From contig NC_134541.1 in assembly GCF_050624435.1 (NCBI RefSeq), positions 10,301,483 to 10,365,482 on the forward strand: a stretch of DNA of 64,000 nt, given 5' to 3'. This document shows, piece after piece, positions 40,877 through 51,045 of the stretch. The position numbers and the translations under genes are program-made. The notes under the pieces are model-generated. The model saw only the letters and a program-made list of their open reading frames with translations, had not been told where the DNA came from and made no database searches. Source of the stretch: Tenrec ecaudatus (lineage: Eukaryota; Chordata; Mammalia; Afrosoricida; Tenrecidae). Position 1 is the stretch's first letter, and the number at the start of each line of letters is the position of its first letter.

Positions 40877-41264
40877 TAAAGACTTTCACAGCAAATCTTT
40901 AGACATCTTATTGGATGCTTCAACTGTCCTTTGGGGTTGAGTTAGAATTGCCTCCACAGAAAAAGCTTTGAAGTCATTGCCGATTATAATAAATACTTAT
41001 TAATAAATAAACAGATATATGATATGTTTACAAAAATCAAAAAAGCTGCTTTCAAGGTTTCTTCCCACAGGACAGCCATGTCCTCCCGTTTGCTTCCAGT
41101 TAGAGTCAACAGAAAGCAAAACTGTATGAGCAAAATAACCTAACCTCAATAAAGACTTTTCTCATAGGGTCAACGGATGCTTACATCAAATCTCAAGAGC
41201 AAGCAAAATGATTAATAGAAGAAAGCAGAACTAGGTAACCTGGGGCCAGGGGGACAAGCAATGC
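40877..41264. other. Unassigned A+T-rich sequence
   Basis: A+T-rich around 40985-41035 (aataaatacttattaataaa). No repeat family or exon recognised. Confidence 0.4.
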
Positions 41265-41430
41265 GGTTGGTGTTAGATGTTCGGACTCATAGTCATTGCT
41301 ATGTTCCAGCCCATTGTTATGGCCACTGTGTCCACCCATCTGGTCAAGAGTCACTGCCCGTGTGCTTTACAAAGCATGATGGCCTTTTCCAGGACCTGGT
41401 CCCTCTTGATAATATGTCATAATACAATAG
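41265..41430 (-). mobile_element. RTE-type LINE 3' fragment, antisense
   Basis: 'ggttggtgttagatgttcgg', 'cattgttatggccactgtgt', ccacccatctggtcaagag, 'tacaaagcatgatggccttt' and 'ccaggacctggtccctcttg' follow the inverted RTE 3' order. Confidence 0.8.
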
Positions 41431-41499
41431 ATAGAAAAATACAATTATGAAAATCCTCATAGGACCCACGGAGCAGTGCTGCTGTTAATCCACTTGGAC

Positions 41500-41660
41500 A
41501 TTCACTCAGTTAACATGGTGCTGACTCCATGCAGAGCTTTGACTGTAGAACGTGAGCTGGAGACGCTGTCGTGGCTTTGGGGGGTAATTGGCCAATGAAA
41601 GAGACACACAGTCATACAAGGGTTCAGGTCATTACAGTATCAGGTGGACAGTGGTAAAAT
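41500..41660 (+). mobile_element. L2-like LINE fragment
   Basis: A decayed L2 3' pattern ('attcactcagttaacatggt', 'gagacacacagtcatacaag'). Weak call. Confidence 0.4.
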
Positions 41661-41845
41661 AGGAATTCTCAGGAGCTATGGTGGCCCAGAAAGAATGCTT
41701 ACCAGCCAGGAGGCTATGAGAGTGTCCCAGAAGAAGGGGTTGGCCATATGGTGCTGGTGCTCTGCCCATCACCTTTTAATGAGCATAAGAATCACCTAGG
41801 AAGGTTATGAATCCTTGCAATTCCATCCCAAAGATTCTTCCAGAA

Positions 41846-42048
41846 GCCCTGGTGGTGTCTGGTGTTAGGCACAGGATTGCTAACTACAAGGTCGGCTGTT
41901 TAAATCCACCAGTCACTCTGCAAGAGAAAGGTTCCGACTCATCTCGCCCCCAAAGGGTATTGATAGTCCAGGAGTCCCTAGGGATCTGTTCTATCCTATC
42001 CTACAGGGTCGCCAGGAGTTGGATCAACTCAATGGCTGTGAGTCTCTA
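41846..42048 (+). mobile_element. AfroSINE copy, near full length
   Basis: 'agccctggtggtgtctggtg', 'ttgctaactacaaggtcggc', tgtttaaatccaccagtc, gcaagagaaaggttccgac, 'tgttctatcctatcctacag' then ggtcgccaggagttgg, and tail 'atcaactcaatggctgtgag'. Confidence 0.9.
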
Positions 42049-42099
42049 AGATCTTAATGCAAGTGACCTATAAATCACATTTTTAGAAACTGTAAAAAT

Positions 42100-42323
42100 C
42101 AGTGGTTCTCAACCTTCCTAATGCCTTGACCCTTTAATATAATTCCTCATGTTGTGGTGACTCCCAGCCATAAAGTTATTTTTGTTGCTACTTCATAACT
42201 GTAAGTTTGCTACTGTGATGAATCATAATATAAATATCTGATATACAGGATATATTAGGCAACCCCAGTAAAAGGGTTGTTCGATCCCCAAAGAGATCAT
42301 GACTTACAGGTTGAAAACTGCTG
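42100..42323. mobile_element. SPIN-like hAT non-autonomous element, well preserved
   Basis: A 224-bp hAT element. The left end is cagtggttctcaaccttcct and the right end caggttgaaaactgctg, near-perfect SPIN termini. Internal order: 'ttgaccctttaatataattc', 'catgttgtggtgactcccag', 'gttgctacttcataactgta', 'tgatgaatcataatataaat', 'ctgatatacaggatatatta', and 'aaagggttgttcgatcccca'. No transposase. SPIN-type MITEs are present in tenrec, bats, bushbaby, opossum and others but absent from most mammals. Confidence 0.95.
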
Positions 42324-42716
42324 CGTAGATCTTGAGTAACTGCTAGAATTGGACTCTCTTTATGTTTTTGTTACCTCACCTCTCCATCCATCTCCCTGAT
42401 CCGTGGTCATTGTCCTTTAGCTGTCCAAACCTCAGGCCCCTCACCTGTGCAAGAGGGGGTATTGATACCAATATAGGGGGCCATTGGAAAGACAAATGTA
42501 ATGGGGCTGAGCCGGCAACACTATGCTTCACACAAGGAAACACTCAATAAGATGGGGAGGTATCAGCCCTGTCAGCGTTACCATCAGCTTGTTCAGGAGA
42601 GAGGGATGTTGTAAGCAGAGACGATACACGGAGGAAAGCCAAAAGGCAAGTGAGAAATTTGGTCATTAGGACCAAGGTTGCTTAACATAAGAGAATAGGA
42701 ACGGAGCTCACTAGTC

Positions 42717-42805
42717 CAGACCAATAATCAGTAAACCTAGCCCACTGCCTATTTTTGTAAATAAAGTTTTATTGGCACATCATCTTACTCTTTACGAATT
42801 GTCTG
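42717..42805. mobile_element. hAT (MER1/Charlie-like) fragment
   Basis: 'ccagaccaataatcagtaaa' (decayed left end) then ccactgcctatttttgt and 'aataaagttttattggcaca'. It is the same family as 30190-30412, better preserved in its centre, cut off on the right by the following SINE. Confidence 0.72.
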
Positions 42806-42807
42806 GC

Positions 42808-43010
42808 AGCGTAAGGTTATGGGTTAGACTGCTCACCACAGGTCAGCAGTTCAAAAACCTCCAGCCACTCAGTGGAGGAAAGATGAGATTTCTACTGCCC
42901 TAAAGATTTATAACCTTGGAAACCCCCAGCAGCTGCTCTTCTCTGTCTCAGTGGGCTGCTATGAGTTGGAATCGACTCAGTGGCGATGAGTTTGGTTTCA
43001 GTTTGGGGTA
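42808..43010 (+). mobile_element. AfroSINE copy
   Basis: 'ttatgggttagactgctcac', 'caggtcagcagttcaaaaac', 'agccactcagtggaggaaag', 'agatttataaccttggaaac', then 'gctatgagttggaatcgact' with cagtggcgatgagtttgg. The tail is among the closest to the family pattern in the window. Confidence 0.9.
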
Positions 43011-43248
43011 GTTGCTTTTGCATTAAAACAGCAGCATTGAAGAATGGCGAGAGAGCCATTAGAAAACACGTGCCAACCCTCAGTCTACAACACAGGTGCC
43101 CAAACTTATTTGGCCTATCGTCTCACGTGTCAGGAAAAAAATTAATTTCTCAGGTCCACCTTGGCAGTGAACATTTCTGTCCTATCACCTGTCATCAAGA
43201 ATACAGTGTAGACAGCTTCTTTTGCAGCCCTCCCCCATCATTCTGGTG

Positions 43249-43249
<1 letters not shown>

Positions 43250-43288
<39 letters not shown>
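43250..43288. repeat. (TG)n microsatellite
   Basis: About 19 TG units. Cys/Val and Thr/His frames across it are artefacts. Confidence 0.97.
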
Positions 43289-43293
<5 letters not shown>

Positions 43294-43344
43294 GTATCAC
43301 CCACTGTGGGAAACCCTGGTCTTGGTAGAGTAGTGGGTGGTTGG

Positions 43345-43590
43345 GGTTTGGGATTCTGAAGCCTGATCATTGGAATGTGAATCCCAGTTCTGATATTTAC
43401 TGGTTGTGAGACTTTGGGTAAGTGTCAAAACCTCTCTGTACCTCAATTTTGTTCTGAACATAAGAACAACCACAGTTCCGTCTTCATGGAGTTATTAGCT
43501 AATATAACTTTTCCATACATTCACTGCGATTTAAATGAATTAACGTGTGTAAGGTTCTTAGACCATTGTGTGGCATGAAGTCAGTTCTCC
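43345..43590 (+). mobile_element. MIR SINE, long copy
   Basis: 'gattctgaagcctgatcatt', 'gtgaatcccagttctgatat', 'ttactggttgtgagactttg', 'ggtaagtgtcaaaacctctc', tgtacctcaattttgttc, and the 3' part 'gaattaacgtgtgtaaggtt' then cttagacc. One of the best MIR copies here. Confidence 0.88.
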
Positions 43591-43621
43591 TCAACAATTT
43601 GACATCATCCTGTGAATGCAG

Positions 43622-43824
43622 GTTCAAGCTCACTGCCAGCAAGTTGAAATCAATTCACAGCAATCCTCTAGGGCAGGTTAGATCTGCTCCTGTGAGCTCC
43701 CTGGACTGGAACTCTTTATGGGAGTAGAAAGCCCCATCTTTCTTCCAAAGAGCAGCTGGTGTTTTCAAACTGCTGACCTTGTAGACTGCAGCCCAATGTG
43801 TAGCCACTATACCACCAGGACCCT
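43622..43824 (-). mobile_element. AfroSINE, antisense, near full length
   Basis: Inverted tail 'caagctcactgccagcaagt', 'cctctagggcaggttagatc', 'ggaactctttatgggagtag', 'aaagccccatctttcttcca', gctggtgttttcaaactgc, 'tgaccttgtagactgcagcc', and 'ccactataccaccaggaccc'. Confidence 0.92.
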
Positions 43825-44587
43825 TTCAATAAAGTTAATGGCTCAAATGTATTGCTTGGTATTGAGTGGGTTATGGAAACTGATGTGGATGTGTTTTTTT
43901 CTTGCTATGGAATGGGGCCAAGAAGATGGAGGTGGAATGGCTCTTTGGCCCACACAGTTTAACAGCTGAAACGGAAGTCTCTCAATCACGCCCTTTGCAA
44001 GCCTTGATTATTTCATCTATGTGCATGACAGCAAACAGAGAAACACCCAGACCCTCCAAAGGGGTTTAGCAACAAACACACCATCTACCACAGACACAAC
44101 CAAATTCTATTTATGCGAAGAGGCACTTAGTTTGTATCACACATATAATTTTATTTTTTCACCCTGACCACCTCTCTGTCTGCTGCCTCAGCTGTGGTGG
44201 CGTTCTCTGAATACACACTGTGGGAAATAATTTTCTCTTTTCTATTTTGGTTCCTTCCCCAACCCCTTCTCCTCTTGTGAATCGATGCCTTGCCCAAGAT
44301 GGCTCTGTTGGACGGTGTTGCAAACAGATCTGCTACATAGGTGATGATCAATATAAGAGCAACTTTGGGAGGCAGGCAGCAGGGATGCTTGATGACTTAC
44401 AGTCAAGGGGATGAACCTTTCTGCGGTCCAGGTGACTCAGTGGGGACTCTTAGGACCCCTACTCCATAGGTTGGATGTGAGTGGTAACTCAGGTAACATA
44501 TGTGAAGTACCTGCCACAGGAAATGTATGGTAGTTCCACTCTCAACCAGATTCCCACTGGTAATGACCCGACTCTCTGTACAGATGC
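43825..44587. other. Unassigned non-coding sequence
   Basis: No transposon family or exon recognised. Small frames at 44151-44414 on both strands lack domains. Confidence 0.45.
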
Positions 44588-45138
44588 TGTGGTGCTTACA
44601 TAATCTGGTGTCAATTTGAGAGCATTATGAGTGAAGGGGTGGAATCTGACCTGTCAATCAAGAAATAGCCCATGAGGCCTCTGTGTAGGCATGGCCTTCT
44701 CCTGAGAATTCTGGGAACTCCTGTATTTTCCTTCTTGGAGATGGGAGACTCTTCTCTCTCTCTGCTCACTCCCTCTGAGACATCCCTGAGGAGAAGCCAC
44801 ATGGACCTCCCCTCATGCTACCAGACTTCTGAAGCTGGAGAAGCCATGCAGAGATCCCTGCCAGCGCTGAGATGCTTACAACGCCACTGGATCTATAAGA
44901 CTTCCCACCCACTGGCCTGTGATCATCCTGCATTCGGCATCATTGCATGTGTTTCATGAGTCTGAAGAGGACTTTATAGATTAGTATCGGACATATGGGC
45001 TGATATTGGACTTAGGGATTTGATCTGGACTGGGCTGGGATGCTCCCCAATATCCAATTGCTCTCGTATATAAAGCTCTTCCTTATACACATATGTGTCT
45101 TCCTGGATTTGTTTCTCTAGTCCACCCAGACTGACACA
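44588..45138 (+). mobile_element. Solo LTR, MLT2-like (ERVL class)
   Basis: About 550 bp, colinear with 5140-5709: tgtggtgcttacataatctg, 'gaggcctctgtgtaggcatg', 'ccctgccagcgctgagatgc', 'gagtctgaagaggactttat', 'tcgtatataaagctcttcct', and the end 'gtttctctagtccacccaga' then ctgacaca. Flanking pentamers gatgc and gaagc match at 4 of 5. It interrupts RTE-like sequence on its right side (45145-45310). Confidence 0.88.
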
Positions 45139-45144
45139 GAAGCC

Positions 45145-45310
45145 ACTCATGACGACCCCACCGACAACAGAACGAAATGCTGCCCAGCTCTGCACCTTAC
45201 GATCACAACAATTGTGTGTCTGAGCTCATTGTCGCCATCACTGGGTCAATCCATGGAATGTAGCATATAAAAATCTCCCAACAAGCGATTCCCTGACTTA
45301 CTTTGACTTT
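45145..45310 (-). mobile_element. RTE-type LINE 3' fragment, antisense
   Basis: 'actcatgacgaccccaccga', 'caacagaacgaaatgctgcc', 'cagctctgcaccttacgatc', 'tgtgtctgagctcattgtcg' and 'atcactgggtcaatccatgg' are the inverted RTE 3' landmarks. Confidence 0.8.
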
Positions 45311-45316
45311 TCACAG

Positions 45317-45490
45317 GGAGCCCTGGTGGTGTGGTTACCTGTTGGTCCAGGGGTCAACAGTTTTAAACCACCAGCCACTGCAAGGAGTGAGATGAGACTT
45401 TCTACTCCTGTAAGGGGTTACAGTCTCAGAAATCCAGAGTAATCTGTCCTATGACATGAGTCAGAGTCAACCTGATGGCAGTGATCTTTT
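45317..45490 (+). mobile_element. AfroSINE, first arm of an inverted pair
   Basis: 'agggagccctggtggtgtgg', 'ttacctgttggtccaggggt', caacagttttaaaccacc, 'gactttctactcctgtaagg', 'ggttacagtctcagaaatcc', and tail 'agtcaacctgatggcagtga'. Confidence 0.9.
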
Positions 45491-45539
45491 TTATTAGTTA
45501 CAACAGTAAAATGTTAAAACAATAACAACAAAAAATACA

Positions 45540-45731
45540 ACCACCATTATATCAAACCTGACTCATAGGGACCGTACAGGACATGGTAGAAGGGCCTGTG
45601 TGGGTTTCCGAGACTGATTCTTGACAGAAGTAGAAAGCCTTAGCTTTCTTCCTGGGCCCCGCTGGTGGTCTTGAACTGCTGACCTTGCAGTTAGCAGCCC
45701 TGATCGTAACCACTATGCCACCAGGGCTCGT
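45540..45731 (-). mobile_element. AfroSINE, second arm of an inverted pair
   Basis: 'caaacctgactcatagggac', 'gtgtgggtttccgagactga', 'gtagaaagccttagctttct', 'gctggtggtcttgaactgct', 'gaccttgcagttagcagccc', and 'ccactatgccaccagggctc'. Tail to tail with the copy at 45317, about 50 bp apart. Confidence 0.92.
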
Positions 45732-45974
45732 TAGCATTTTGGAGCAACACACCTCCTCATCCCAAGAACTCGGCAGTGCAGAGCTTCTGCTCTCATGGGG
45801 ACATCTCCTTTTCCTCGAGAACATTTAGGCAGTTTCGGACTGTTATTAAATTAAAATGTTTATCCCTCAGGAGAGAAAACAACCAACTCCCACGCCAATT
45901 CTATTTATAAACAAAAAGCTCTGTCCCTCCCCCCGGCCCCACTCAAATCTTCTCTTATGTACAATCGACATTGC

Positions 45975-45990
45975 ACGTGTGTGCGTGTGA

Positions 45991-46031
<41 letters not shown>

Positions 46032-46036
46032 CGTGT
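45975..46036. repeat. (TG)n microsatellite with imperfect edges
   Basis: A TG run (45994-46027 nearly pure) flanked by gtgcgtg/gagtgag variants. Confidence 0.95.
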
Positions 46037-46745
46037 TGCCTTATATGTTTGCTTCAAAACTGAGTTTATACTTGGGCTCAATTTGAGAGTCACTCCTCAT
46101 TTTGTCTTGGGCCGGAGCCAAGACCCAGAGAGCTCTTGGCAGAGGGAATGCTCTTGTGCTGTGGGTGCAGCCATCCTCCTTGGATGGGGACAGCTGGGAG
46201 TCTCTGCAGCAGAGACAGACAGGACCATGTGTGGCCAGCCATGTGCTCGCTCTCTCTAGGGGAACACCAGACATAGCTGGACTTAGCGGTGGTCCGTACG
46301 GTCGGGATGAACACCCAGTTCCTCCTGTGCTCTGCCCCAGCATCCCCATCCCCAGGCCAGCGGTTGCTTGACAATCAAGGGGAGATGGCTCTTGGGAAGT
46401 TGTGTCCCCAGGCAGCAAGGCTACATGGACACAGAGAGGAGGAACAGAGATGAGATGCCACACTTCTGGCCCCACTCTGGATGCAGAGCTGGTGGGAGAG
46501 GGCATCAGACACCATGTGTTTCTAGTTGAAAGGACTGTTCCTGAGCCACAGGCAGCGGCATGAGGCCCCAGTGAGAGGTCCTCGGGCAGACAGACCAGAC
46601 AGAGACAGAGGTTCACTTTTGCTGGTTTCCTATTGGGAGAAAGTGGGGCTGCCCTGGGAGGGGAGGGAATTCACAGGCTCCTGGGAAGATGACTTCATGC
46701 CCCACCCACTCTTCCATGTATTGCCGAAAAAAAGATACCCATGTG
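46037..46745. other. Unassigned, G+C-richer non-coding sequence
   Basis: Holds one of the longest open frames of the window (46041-46616, -, 191 codons), which has no recognisable domain and starts beside the TG repeat. I see no splice-site, promoter or polyadenylation pattern to support a gene. Confidence 0.45.
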
Positions 46746-47002
46746 TCCAAAGGAAGGGGCCTCATGGATCTCCCAGATAAGGTCCTTTAGAGACCCCAGG
46801 ATGCGACATCATAGACCCCATGAAAGGAGATCCATGGACTCCAGGAAGATACATCAGGGACCTCAGGAAAAAGCCTCTGTAGCCCAAGAAGGGTCGGCAT
46901 GCACCCTAGAAAGAAACCTTCCTGAACCTCTCAGGAAGAGCCCACTATATACTCCAAGAAGGGGGCTCCATTAACCCTCAAAAGGGGCCTTCATGGACCT
47001 AG
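46746..47002. repeat. Degenerate minisatellite, about 11 units of 21-25 bp
   Basis: Successive units such as ccaggaagatacatcaggga-cct, caagaagggtcggcatgcac-cc and caaaaggggccttcatggac-ct share a 'CCAGGAAGGG-CCTCATGGACCT' pattern. Unit boundaries fall at about 46746, 46771, 46796, 46818, 46841, 46864, 46885, 46907, 46931, 46954 and 46979. Because the unit length varies, no reading frame is kept from end to end, although a 77-codon frame (46741-46974) crosses it. Confidence 0.85.
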
Positions 47003-47569
47003 GTACACCCCCGGGAGGGTACCATCTTGGGGTCCAGGTCCTTGCCCTCCCAGGGCTGGGAGGGGCAGAGGAAGAGGGCCAGAGCTCCGCATCTGTGCCC
47101 ACTGTCTCCTGTTAGAAGGCACACATGTTCACATTTCTTTAATTGCTTTGCATGAAAGCGTACTCTCCCGGCGCCATGGCAACCACACTCTCTAATCTGA
47201 TGTCAATTCTACCTGTGCTGCCGATGGCACCAACCTCTCAGAAGTGGTGGCCGTGCTGCAAGTGTGATGCTCTCCTCTTAGAAAAATCGTCATCTCAGAC
47301 TGAACCCCACCCCCACTCCGGCCCACCAGTGGACGTTCTGGCCTTGCGATGACGGAGCAGGGACCAGGATCTGCCAGGCAGACAGCCTTACCCAGCCTCA
47401 CGGATTCCTCCTCGGCAACACCGAGTAGCTCCTAGGACCCGTCGCCCACCCCCCTTCCCAGTTTCCTTGCTGGAAGTCAGAAGTTATGACATGCCCAACC
47501 TCACAAGGCTCTGCTCGCTGCCTGGCATGCATGCAGTGCCACGGAGTCCCTATCGATCTCTGAGCAGCA
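47003..47569. other. Unassigned non-coding sequence
   Basis: G+C-rich. The segment 47100-47280 is repeat-free with mixed composition ('ttctttaattgctttgcatg', then 'ggcgccatggcaaccacact') and could be conserved non-coding DNA; I cannot test it. Confidence 0.35.
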
Positions 47570-47712
47570 CAAACACTTTGTGATGTGACCGGCTACTATC
47601 TTACAGGTTGGCGATTCAAACACACCTGGCAGTGCCGGGAGAGAAAACCTGTAAAGTTTACAGACAAGAAGTCCCAGGGAGCTTCCATGGGGGTCACCAT
47701 GAGTTGACATCT
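47570..47712 (+). mobile_element. AfroSINE fragment
   Basis: 'tatcttacaggttggcgatt', caaacacacctggcagtgcc, gggagagaaaacctgtaaag, and tail 'ggggtcaccatgagttgaca'. The head start is lost. Confidence 0.7.
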
Positions 47713-48080
47713 TTCGAATGGGTGAGGAGGCCCTGGGAGGGGTGCAGACAGGGAGAGAACTTGGCTGCTACCGAAAAGGTGGGAGGTCCCAGTCCACGCA
47801 GTGATGGCTTGGAAAAAAGACTTAGGGACCTACCTCTAAAACATAAGCCACCGAAAGCCTCACAGACACAATTCTGCTCTGATACACATGGAGTCGGCAG
47901 GGGTTAGCAGGGCTTCGACGGCAATTGGGTCTTAAGTAGACACAAGCAAGAAACATGGCCTTATACGCTCCCCTCCCTTGACTCACAGCGATATGGATGG
48001 ATGAAGACGGGGTAGGGTAGAATCTGAGGGCTGCTCCTCTCTGGGTCCCTCGCAAAGCTGGTCCTCTTCACATTGATGGG
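47713..48080. other. Unassigned non-coding sequence
   Basis: No repeat family or exon recognised. Confidence 0.4.
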
Positions 48081-48585
48081 TGCGTTCGTCTAGGTTGACT
48101 ATGGAAAGAAATCCAGAGACACTCATATATATGTAAGAGAGAACTTTATATCAAGAAGTAATGATGCATCAATAAAACACCCCAGCCCAGTCCAGATCAA
48201 GTCCATAAGTCTGATATCAGCCAATATGTCTGATACAAGTCCATAATTTCCTCTTGAGATCCATGTGGCACATGCAATGATGTAGAATGCAGGAAGATTG
48301 CAGGCCTGTGGGTGGAAAGTCCTGTGGATCCAGTGGTGGTGGTGGAAGCATCTCCAGGGCTCTGGCTGCCATCAGCGTGGCTCCATGTGGCTTGTCATCA
48401 GGAAGGTGAAACAGATAGAGACTTTGTGTCCCACTTCCAGGGAGGAAGAGGGTCAAGCTCCCAGAATCTTCATGAGAAGGCCACGCCCACAAGGAGGCAT
48501 CAATCAGGCGGTGATCTGATTGACAGACTATATTCCACCTCTATAACCAATTTATCAAGTCGACTTGGAATGACGTAACTATGCA
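48081..48585 (-). mobile_element. LTR, MLT2-like, antisense, diverged
   Basis: About 505 bp: tgcgttcgtctaggttgact, 'agagaactttatatcaagaa', 'ccagcccagtccagatcaag', 'aagtctgatatcagccaata', 'ggatccagtggtggtggtgg', 'gagaaggccacgcccacaag', and the end 'aatgacgtaactatgca'. Flanks atggg/gtggc match at 3 of 5. A solo LTR; the most diverged full-length copy in the window. Confidence 0.85.
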
Positions 48586-49914
48586 GTGGCCAAGGAGGTG
48601 TTTTGCCCTATGTGGCAGGAGTCATCTCATGTTATGCCCAGGAGTCTCCCCTCCCAGCATCCCCCCCACCCATATCGCTGATGCCCCACCCGGGTCACCT
48701 GGACTGGGCCAGCCCACTTTCCCCTGAGAGCCCTGTGCTGAATGCAAGGCCCTGTGGGTGTGTCTAGGCCCCCATGCTATCAGGGAGGTGAGCCAGCCCT
48801 GGGAAGCCTCTGACGGCAAGCTTAGGAGAGATGGAACCCACTGTTGGCATGTCACTTGATGGAAAGGGAAGCAGACACACCTGTCCCCCTGAGAGATGAG
48901 AGCTCTGTGGTCGACCCTCAGAAAGGATAGCGTCTGACCCAGTGTCACACAGCTATGAAGGGGCAGACCAACTTCCACTTGGGGCTTGTGGTGGGCTCCC
49001 CTCCCTGGAAATGGGAGAAAGTGATGCTGGCAGCTGACACCCTGTGGGTCGTGCCCTGTATGGTGCCTTAACCGGACACGCCCGCCACGGTGGTCAGGAA
49101 CCCTTGCTGGAAATTCAAGTCAAGATGCGGGGAGGAGGGAACATGTCTCAGAGAAGGCAGGAAATGGGGCAGAGCATCCTCCCATCTGGGGAAAAACACT
49201 TAACAATGCTGGTGTGGAACCCAAGAGGAATGTATACTTGGTCCTAGGTTCCCAATTGGCTAGTTTTGACCTCGTTTCTACGCAGTCCTTGGTGACCCGG
49301 TCCGTGTGCTACAGACCACTGGGAATTTAGACTCCGTTCTTTTCAGACGCACACATCCTTCACAGGCCACCACAGAAGGCCTGAATGTGGAAACCCCACA
49401 AAGTGAATTCGGCTTGACCCCAAACTCCCGTGTAGCCACGGGATTTAAGACTGGAACGCCCTAATGTAAGAAGCAGCAGGGACCACTAGCCCCAAGGCAT
49501 GGAGCTGGTAGACGTTGACTTTGCTTGGAATCACTTGTCTTGACGGCACCCAGGGAGTGGTGGCCTGGGACTACCACGCACTTGCCGTGTCCATACCCTC
49601 CTTGCTTCCTGAGGACAGGCACGAGTCTGGTGGGCATGGCTCGGCCGTTACCAAGACGCGCATATGATTTCCAGGACCCCTGGAGCTAGATGAGCTTCCC
49701 CAAACTCTCTACTTCAGATAACTCTGAACCCTGAGCTTAAACCAAACATACCCCTAAACCTGTGGCAACTGATAGCCATCTACAGCCGACTCAGTAAAGA
49801 ATAGGGGGAGTGAGCACAGTTAAGTGCCCCATTGAGGAACTTCGTCTGTGAGGGCAAATTGATGATCACAACTGAAAATGTGAAATCAGAAGCTTGGTTT
49901 ATATTCACGGGGAA
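48586..49914. other. Unassigned non-coding sequence
   Basis: I see no transposon, exon or RNA gene. The frame at 48622-48978 (-, 118 codons) has no domain. Confidence 0.45.
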
Positions 49915-50100
49915 ATCAAAAACCTCACTGCCATCAAGTTGATTCCAACTCATAGCCCCCCTTTAGGACAGGGTAGAAATGCCCCATGGGTTTCCATGAC
50001 ACTCACCCTTCAGGAAAGTAGAAAGCCTCATTTTTCTCCTGTGAGAAGGCTGGTGGTTTTGAACCGCTGACCTTTCAGGTCACAGCCCGATGTATCATCA
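49915..50100 (-). mobile_element. AfroSINE, antisense, near full length
   Basis: 'aacctcactgccatcaagtt', 'ttccaactcatagccccct', 'acagggtagaaatgccccat', 'gggtttccatgacactcacc', 'gaaagcctcatttttctcct', 'gctggtggttttgaaccgct', and 'gacctttcaggtcacagccc'. Confidence 0.92.
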
Positions 50101-50187
50101 ACGAAGGGAAGAAATCCAGAAAAGGATGGTGAGTGTGGTTGGCAAAGTTGTAAGAATGTAATCGAAATCCCCGACTCCCGCACTCTG

Positions 50188-51045
50188 TTTTGTTAGGTGC
50201 CAATCATTTGGTTCCAACTCATAGGGAGCCTGGGAACAAAGTAGCTCCTTGTCCCGTGCCGTCCTCACCATTGTCTCTAAGGTCGTGCCCATCACTGCTG
50301 CTCTGGGTGCATCGCCTTGTTGAAGGTCTTCCTTTTCCTTGCAGGCCCTCTACTTTGCCAAGCATGACGCCCTTCTCCAGGGACTGGTCTCTCCTGAGAA
50401 CATGTTCAGAGTACATGAGACAAAGTCCCCATCCTTGCTTATAAGGAGCATCCTGGCTCTATTTCCTCCAAGACAGATTTGTTTGTTGCTCTGGGAGTTC
50501 ATAGTACTTTTGATATTCTTCAACAACACCATAATTCAAATGTGTCAATTCATCTTCGGCCTCCCTTATTCAATGTTCAAATTCCACGTGCATATGAGGC
50601 CACCATGAAAACACCATGGCACGGGTGGGCCACAATTTAGTCCTCAAAGTAACATCCCTGACCCAATGCGATCTGCCGTATGATCTCTTCACTGCTGCTT
50701 CCATGAGCATTGATTGTGGATCCAAATGCTTGACAACCTGAATCCTTTCTCCACTCATCTTGATGTTACCTATTTGTACCGTGGTAAGGATTTGGGGTTT
50801 TCTTCATAGCGCATCATAATCTATACTGAAGCCTGCAATACGTGATCCACATCAGCAAGCGCCTCAAGTCCTCTTCTCTTTCAGCAAGCGAGGTTGTGTC
50901 ATCTGCATATCTCAGGTTGTTAATAAGTAGTCTTCCTCCAATCCAGATGCAGCATTCTTCTGCATATACTCCAGCCTTTCAGATTATTTGCTGAGCATAC
51001 AGATTGAATAAGTCTGCTGAGAGGACACATCTCTGGCATGGTGTA
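50188..51045 (-). mobile_element. RTE-type LINE, 3' quarter, antisense, with intact YADDT codons
   Basis: A 5'-truncated RTE of about 860 bp. From the 3' end: 'gttttgttaggtgccaatca', 'ctactttgccaagcatgacg', 'ccagggactggtctctcctg', 'tcctccaagacagatttgtt', 'catgagcattgattgtggat', and then the RT palm. The codons at 50895-50909 (- strand) read Y-A-D-D-T within LRYADDTTSLAE, the catalytic motif of non-LTR reverse transcriptases; the two aspartates bind the metal ions. Downstream frames are broken, so the element itself is not active. Confidence 0.93.

Noticed and set aside
42100..42323. SPIN as an ordinary old MER5-type element
   Set aside because: The internal sequence ('gttgctacttcataactgta', 'ctgatatacaggatat') and little-worn termini fit SPIN rather than the older MER5 group.
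44588..45310. A full provirus beside the LTR
   Set aside because: The sequence on both sides is unrelated DNA or RTE; no primer-binding site, gag or pol signal is visible.
46041..46616. A 191-codon open frame on the - strand
   Set aside because: No recognisable domain, starts next to a TG repeat, and overlaps other frames of similar length on both strands.
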